Source: Isoetes taiwanensis
Lineage: Eukaryota > Streptophyta > Lycopodiopsida > Isoetales > Isoetaceae
Assembly: GCA_021234155.1 (NCBI GenBank)
Contig: JAJEKV010000224.1
Location: 1-64,000, forward strand
Direction: 5' to 3'
Length of the DNA stretch: 64,000 nt
The translations under genes were made by a program, and so were the position numbers. Numbering within the stretch: the first letter of the stretch is position 1; the number at the start of each line of letters is the position of its first letter. Of this stretch, positions 58,149 to 64,000 are shown piece after piece. Below the pieces are notes generated by a model. The model was not told where the DNA came from, ran no database searches, and was given only the letters and a program-made list of their open reading frames with translations.

Positions 58149-59990
58149 TTCATTTTTTTTTTTTTTTGAAAGTAAAGAGCGGTTTTATCATTAATTATAA
58201 GATCTCAAGTACATATAGCAAAGTATATATGCTTTTGCTAGAAAATCATACCAAAATATAAATATAAAACCAACAAGGAGCTTCATAGTAGAGGAACTAT
58301 GATCTCCAAACATGTAGAGTGTGACAGTCAGCAGCAAATAAGAAAATATCTGGAGAGTATAGCTTCTTGAATAAAGAGAAATCCGAGGTAGTCTATCATG
58401 TTGAAAAGATCACGTGAATTATCAACTTTTCCCATAATTGTAGAATCACATATGAGGTTAATCTACCAAAAAAGTAAGCTAGATCAAAATTAAACAAGAG
58501 CAGGAGCATGCTTTGTTGGGAAACAAGAAGGAGGTGATGTTCAGGACTCAGAGAAGAAGATTGAATTGTAGTAGGCATTAAATGCATCAGTGGATCCAAA
58601 AATGTAATGACCAAGAGACCAATTATTGTGTAGAATAGGCAAAATTTGTCCTTGTCCTCCAGAAGAATCAGCAAGGATCCATATAGATCAGCAAGTAGCT
58701 TGTGATTGTAGTACATAGTTCTATACCTTGTCATCTGTCTCTCAGTAAGTATGAAGTTGTGATTTGACAGAAAGGTCCACAAGCAATGAACCTGCACTAC
58801 CTCTCTACAGAAGATAGCAGCCCATAAATCCTCACTTTCTTTTTTATACCTTCTGTGCCTTGTTCTCATAAGAAAAGATAACATCGAGGTAGCAATACTG
58901 TTTTGCATAGTCTGATCTTTGGCTTGTTGACTGAAAGGCGAGATGTCATCAAATTTACCTCTTCCATCTCCACGAAGGAATTCAAGATACTCTAGGATCA
59001 TCAGAGAGGAAGGAAGGAAGGAAGGTGTATTTTTACGTCGTAGCACTAGGAAAAAGTTAGAATCTACAACATTTAAACTTGAAGTAAATAAATCATAATG
59101 TCCCTTATACTCTCCATGGGCCTCCCAATTCCTGTCATAGTTAGTTCCATATTTCTTTTTGTGAGCAGTAGCAATAGTTTCAAAGTAAAATTGAAAATGC
59201 ATCTTTATCCAAAAGATGGAAGGCTTTTTCTTTCCATACAAAACACGATTTCTAGCTTTCCAGATATTCCAAAGAGCAATGTAAATAACTGTATTGACAA
59301 ATCTATCATCATATTGGATAAGTGAGAGAAGATTCCCATCATTTACAATGCCAAATTTATCAGCAATCCAAGTCCAGAAACCATTCAATTTGTTACAAAG
59401 AAAGATATGTCACATATCCTCAACTCTATCATATGCCATGGGGCAGTTTGCTATGATGTTAGGATTTCTCTTTGACAAAGAGTACAGATTGTTCAAAGCG
59501 CCATTGGCAAGAAGCCAAATGAAATAGGAAATTTTGGGAGGGGCGGTAAGAGTTCCATACATTATGAAAAAAAGATCCTTAAGCCGTGAGCATGATTAAT
59601 AGACCATTTCAACATAGCTTTGCTGTCATCAATATTGGAGGACATAGCATTGTATACGTACTTAACTTTGTATACCCCTTTGCCATTTATAATCCAGTCA
59701 CCCTTCCCAGAATTAGGAGACAGATTAGAAAGATAAGGTTTGATATGAGTATAGATCTTTTTGGCTGAGGAAGTACCCTCAACGATTTCTTTCAGTCTAG
59801 TCCAAAAAATTACTCTCCCTCCTGAGAAAAGGTCTTTGATATAATCTAGACCAGCCTCATGCCATTTCTTATAAATCCTTGGATGCTTAATTGCCAAAAC
59901 TGAAGACTTTCGATCAGCCAAAATAGGATTCCTGAAAATGGAGAGATCAACATGGAGCTTATCTCTTGAGATGAATTGGAAGCTAGGGGA
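58149..59990 (-). mobile_element. L1-like LINE, 5'-truncated, poly-A tail
   Basis: On the minus strand the region after RT is readable: RIYKKWHEAGLDYIKDLF, GGRVIFWTRLKEIVEG and GDWIINGKGVYKVKYVYNAM (59880-59640), then the zf-RVT/C-terminal part MNGFWTWIADKFGI and TVIYIALWNIWKARNRVLYG (59388-59220). The 3' end is aataaaaccgctctttactt-like sequence followed by about 15 A (T on plus, 58153-58167). The frame is broken, and a CCTT-repeat tail of another element type interrupts it at 59006-59045. Its 5' end abuts the duplicated AKR segment at about 60008. Confidence 0.72.
59006..59045 (-). repeat. (CCTT)n tail with ACGTAAAAA motif
   Basis: The minus strand reads gctacgacgtaaaaatacac followed by CTTC repeats. 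The motif resembles the tail of the window's SINE/LINE family and lies inside the L1-like copy, so it may be the end of a nested short element. Confidence 0.45.
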
Positions 59991-60007
59991 GATAGAATTG
60001 GAAGCTA

Positions 60008-60363
60008 GGGTTGATGAAATGAAACAACTGGCGAAGGAAGGAAAAGTCAAGTACATTGGCCTATCTGAAGTATCCTCTTCAGAAATTCAACGTGCACATG
60101 CCATTCATCCTATATTGCAGTGCAGCTTGAATGGTCGCTTTGGACTCGAGATGTTGAAAAGGCCATTATTCCTACACGCAGCTTTTTGAAGATTTATTAT
60201 GTTGTGATATACCTTGATATGCGTCATGGACGCATGAATGATAAACTGCAGTCTCTTTGTGCAGGATTGGAAATAGGCATTGTGCCCTATGGTCTCCTTG
60301 GTGGAGGTCTTTTTTCTGGCAAAATTGTAGTGGAAGAGCTTGCAGATGGTGATTTTCGCAAAG
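60008..60363 (+). pseudogene. Aldo-keto reductase pseudogene, second copy (3' exons)
   Basis: Duplicate of 28637-29000. This copy reads better: [20 protein letters not shown] and [14 protein letters not shown], then (after one missing base) [19 protein letters not shown]. An intron ends in tttgtgcag, followed by [20 protein letters not shown] and a GTAAGG donor. The upstream exons are absent; L1-like sequence lies directly before it. Confidence 0.85.
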
Positions 60364-63219
60364 TAAGGAATTTCTATCTGCTTACCTTTATCCTGTCTTT
60401 AATGTGATTCTTAGTTTAACGTATACTATCATATAACTGTGGCTTTACATATGTCCCAGTGTTCTAATTGTGCATTCTGTCTAATCGTGCTCTTAAATCC
60501 ATTTAACATTCCCAAGTCTGCATGAATATTCCTTTCCTAAGATTAGCATTAAAGCGTTAGTTCTTCCTTATTCTAAATGTGGTCATTAAAATCAAACTAT
60601 TGATGTATTACTGTACTTTATCTGAAAGGCTGTAGAGATTTCATGCATTGGCTGTCTAATGTAATTTAAATTAATTGTTTGCCTTCATTGGCAAGTAGGA
60701 TATTCGTTTGGTTTTCATCATCCACTTGATAGTTGAATTCTCTTGATGGCTGAAAATTTTGTGAATTTAATCGGAATACAATGCATGTTTTGTGAGTCTT
60801 GGTAATGTAGTCTTTGATGGTTGATTTTGCAGAAAAAGTACTCTAAAGGCCTTATAAAATAGAGCTGATAGCGAGGCTTCCAACTTTAAGATGGTGGATT
60901 TCCGGATTTTCTAGCCAAACTTCGACACTAGATTCGCAGAGCCACATCTGATTGATTTTAACTGACAACCTATGTTTTAGTAAACAAGTTTGATGTTCAG
61001 AATTCAAATGTTATTGCCTTATATTTCTAGTTTTCCCTACCATTCCACTTCTCAATAAGTGTTGTACACTACAAGAGGATAGGGGATATAATGTCGAGCA
61101 TAGTGCAAAATTTTTGACACTAAGTGAACCTTTAATCTTCCTAAAATGGCCAAAACCCCGACACTATACTAGATGTCATCATTGGTCACTGGGGTGACCA
61201 ACATTGAGTCAGGATTGTGACTAAATATATTTGTCATAATGTTGACACTAATAGAGTTTTCAACATGATTGTAACTAGAATTTTGACAAAATAGCATCAC
61301 TTATTATAGGAGTTTAGTGTTAGTAATTTCAATAGGCATTGTGTTGAGTTCTTCTATGATTTATGACAAACTTTACATCGATATTAAGTAATGTTTTGTG
61401 TCAAAACTACAAGTACATAGTGACGAATTTTCTTTTGTAAGTGTATCAAAACTATGCCTGGTATTAGCAAACTTCAAAGTGAAATAGTGACACCTTAGGA
61501 TCAAAACTTTATTAAACTTGTGTCAATTTACAATCAAAACTTTGATAAGCTTGTGTCAATTTACAATCAAAACTTTGATAAGCTTGTGTCAATTTAGCAT
61601 CAAAACTTTGTGCGACTTGTGTCAATATTACAACAAGGTATTAGCAAATTCCAGAGGCACCACTTGTAAAATAGTGACAATTTAGCATCAAAACTTTCTC
61701 AAAGAAATAAGGAGCACCATTTAAGAAATAGTGACAATCTGGAAACAATTTAATAATGTCTACAACTTGCATTTACTTAGGCTATTGTTGGACTGCCAAT
61801 GTCTACATTGTTATTGGATTGCATATTAAAGGTATAATAGGAACTTTGATAATAGGAACTTTGATGGTATAAGAAGACAAGGCAACTAGTTTAATTATCA
61901 ACAAGAATTATAAACAACAAAGAAATTCAGCACTGAGTTCATGCTTGTTATCTAATTATATATTTCAGATGTCATTGTCATATGCAATAAATTTAGTCCT
62001 CTCGACCGTCAAGGTTATCTTCATCTCTACAGACTTCATTTCTTTCGCTTTCGATCATTGTCCTCCTGATCAGTTTAATGCAGAATTTAGTTCTAATTTG
62101 ATGTGATGAAAATTGCTTTAGAACAATATGAAACAATAAAACTTATTATACCTGTTCTTTATCAGAGTCAGTTTCGATATAGCAAATATTCTGCACGTAT
62201 AATCAAGTAAAAGATTATTGTAAAAGGAGACCCACCACGAACATTGTATTTAAAAATACTTACTGTGTTCATAACTTCTTTCACCTTCTTGAGTCTCGTC
62301 TTGAAGATGATACCTGGGCTTGTCCCGTTAACATAGTCCAAGGCTCTATGCTGCCATTAGAACAACACATTTAGAACTAAAAGAATTGCATAATCAGAAA
62401 ATGAGCATTTAATGAAACATGCTGCTGCAATTCAGTATTTAAAACTACAAATATCAGTAATTAAAGTCTGTTCTAATAACTCAAAATGACTATTAAATAT
62501 TAGGTTGCAGGAGTGTGCCAATACGAAAGATTACATCAAGCAGTTAAAGGCATTGAAGGAGAAGCTTTATGGTGCTGCAGGAACCATTGAAGCTTAAAGT
62601 TCAGATCAATATCTCTTTTTAATCAGTTGCACCAGCAACTTCTTGATGCAGAAATTAAAATAGGAGACATGATCAAATTGAGCAAATTGTTCAGCAACCG
62701 TTCCTGGCAGCTCTACCAGTCCACCAATCAGTTTCCTCACACGAGATTTCTGCCCAAGTTTTCCATCTTTCTCTTGAAGAAATTGAATCCCAGACATAGA
62801 AATTACAAAAGGATGTTTGATTGGCTGATCTGGCTGCTAAACATTTGGCAGGAAAATCGGATGTATTCAATACAGTACTTAAAATGTCAGATGCCAATCT
62901 TGCCAAATCCAAAGTTAATACAGTACTTAAAATGTCAGATGTCAATCTTGCCAAGCCAAAGTTAAGGGGAATGTTAGCTTTGAAACAGATCGAGGTCTTA
63001 TTTTCAAAATAGTAATATCGGAAGATAGAAAATGGTAGTAGAATTCCATTACATGGTATAAAGCAAGCATATGGAAACTTCATGCATACAGCTTCAGAAG
63101 CAAGCATATGCTAGTTCTATTAAGATTCACTTGCATATACAGCCTGAGCTACTTGCATAGTATATTTGAGAATTAGGACTACCCTTGCCACATAGAAAGC
63201 ATTGCACTAATTTCTGGCT

Positions 63220-63546
63220 ATGGCGTCCATCAAAGGCCCTATAAAGACCATTGTGGTGCTGGTAATGGAGAACAGATCCTTTGATCACATGTTAGGATGG
63301 TTCAATAGAATCAATCCGTAAATAGATGGTCTCAAGCAACATATTGCAATCCTCTCAACACAAGTGATCCAAACTTCGAGCAAGTATATGTGTCGATCTT
63401 TGCGAGAATATGTAGATCCGGATCCGGGGCATTCATTTCAAGCAATAAGGCAGACAAATGTTTGGCGGGGATGATGATACATCTGAGATCCGCCACCAAT
63501 GAAGCGGGTTTGCAAAAGAAGCGCGGCGAAAGGATTATCTAAGAGG
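63220..63546 (+). pseudogene. Captured NPC exon, second copy, garbled
   Basis: Matches 31855-32186. Here [20 protein letters not shown] reads through in frame, which copy A does not, but the later part is broken. Changes include agatgctgcagaa to gatctttgcgaga, ccagatccaggg to ccggatccgggg, and ggcagcaaatg to ggcagacaaatg. Nearly every break sits on a CAG or CTG of copy A. Confidence 0.85.
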
Positions 63547-63604
63547 GTAATGAGGGGCGAGACATTAATCTACACCAAACCAATAAACAAGAATGCATGA
63601 CATT

Positions 63605-64000
63605 GACTTAAAAAAAATTAACCAACCTTTTTGGGAACAAAGCCTTTTGCAATCATCTTCTTTCTCCATGCTTCATACCCGCCCTTTGCAATTATTTCCT
63701 ATAACAGATCCTCCGTTGGCATGGATCCCCAATCTTGAAACTGCATTGTATTTGCATTATTCACCAAAAATAAAGAAATGTACTTGAAAGAAGATAGCAC
63801 TTACAAACTTAGTCTTAATAGACATTATGCCGCCAGAGCCAGTCCGTTGCTGCCTCGTGCGTTTGGCAGCAGCATCTCTTTGTCTTTGATAATTCCTACC
63901 ACAGAGCTCGACAAATCTCTTCCAACTTTCATCATCAACATGCATTGGTTTCGGCGCATTGTTCTTTCGCACATTCCTCCGAAGATTTTCCCTATGATTT
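63605..64000 (-). CDS. CACTA minus-strand gene, second copy (two 3' exons)
   Basis: Duplicate of the exons at 32265-32378 and 32443-32632. PKPMHVDDESWKRFVELCGR and the MSIKTK end are preserved. The segment between, coding for NASRQRTDSASS in copy A, differs here in a CAG-rich run (ggcagcagcatctc versus ggcgtgacatctc). The gene continues beyond the window. Confidence 0.5.

Larger units (their letters stand above)
60008..64000 (+). repeat. Segmental duplication, copy B (continues past window)
   Basis: Direct copy of 28637-32641. It includes the same CACTA insertion in the same flanking sequence (ataagtgttgta then cactacaagagg), so duplication happened after that insertion, or the assembly placed the same locus or its second haplotype twice. 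Confidence 0.93.
61067..64000 (+). mobile_element. CACTA transposon 5' end, second copy, cut by window end
   Basis: Starts cactacaagaggatagggg after the same GTA flank as the element at 29708 and follows it base for base apart from CAG/CTG-centred differences and small indels. A 48-bp unit (acagtacttaaaatgtcaga core) is clearly tandemly doubled at about 62870-62960, and a plus-strand frame runs over it (SDANLAKSK then SDVNLAKPK); the product was not recognised. Confidence 0.92.

Overview
The window is nuclear DNA of a land plant. Three intact or nearly intact plant genes with short introns lie in a sea of transposable elements: an ASHR3-type SET-domain histone methyltransferase (7763-11654, minus), a remorin (25276-26372, minus) and a CutA1 homologue (49000-50592, minus). 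Plant-type CACTA, MULE, PIF/Harbinger-like, hAT, copia, L1-like LINE and tRNA-derived SINE sequences fill most of the rest. Introns of about 80-400 bp argue against a long-intron conifer, but the sequence alone does not place the species.

Layout. 1-5.2 kb: a LINE zinc-binding-domain remnant, a 370-bp tandem duplication, and a broken minus-strand copia element with integrase, RT and RNase H but no gag or protease. 7.8-11.7 kb: ASHR3-like gene. 12-25 kb: gene-poor, with small MITEs, a LINE 3' end, SINEs, LINE tails and several tandem duplications. 25.3-26.4 kb: remorin. 27.8-29.0 kb: aldo-keto reductase (AKR) pseudogene. 29,708-42,920: a complete CACTA transposon with matching terminal inverted repeats and a GTA target duplication. 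It carries a degenerate Tnp2/DUF4216 transposase (plus strand), a divergently oriented multi-exon gene (minus strand), a captured 5' exon of a plant nonspecific phospholipase C (NPC), and a nested MULE with its own 9-bp target duplication. 44.6-48.4 kb: a duplicated repeat carrying a PIF/Harbinger-like MITE, then a hAT remnant with later SINE and LINE-tail insertions. 49.0-50.6 kb: CutA1. 53.7-60.0 kb: a long-TIR MITE and L1-like LINE remnants. 60,008-64,000: a second, direct copy of 28,637-32,641 (AKR 3' exons plus the CACTA 5' end and NPC exon), cut by the window end.

Two observations matter most. First, the two copies of the AKR/CACTA segment differ overwhelmingly at CAG/CTG trinucleotides, which turn into CGG, CG or other garbled strings in one copy or the other. 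This is not the C-to-T pattern of methylation decay. It looks like systematic consensus error at CHG-methylated sites of a long-read assembly, and many frameshifts and lost splice sites here should be read in that light. Second, SINEs, LINE 3' ends and short tails from several places end in a shared ACGTTAAAA-like motif followed by a short tandem repeat, suggesting one LINE machinery mobilising unrelated short elements by tail recognition.

The host genes show no operon-like relation to each other. The element genes act on their own element (transposition), and the NPC and AKR fragments appear non-functional.
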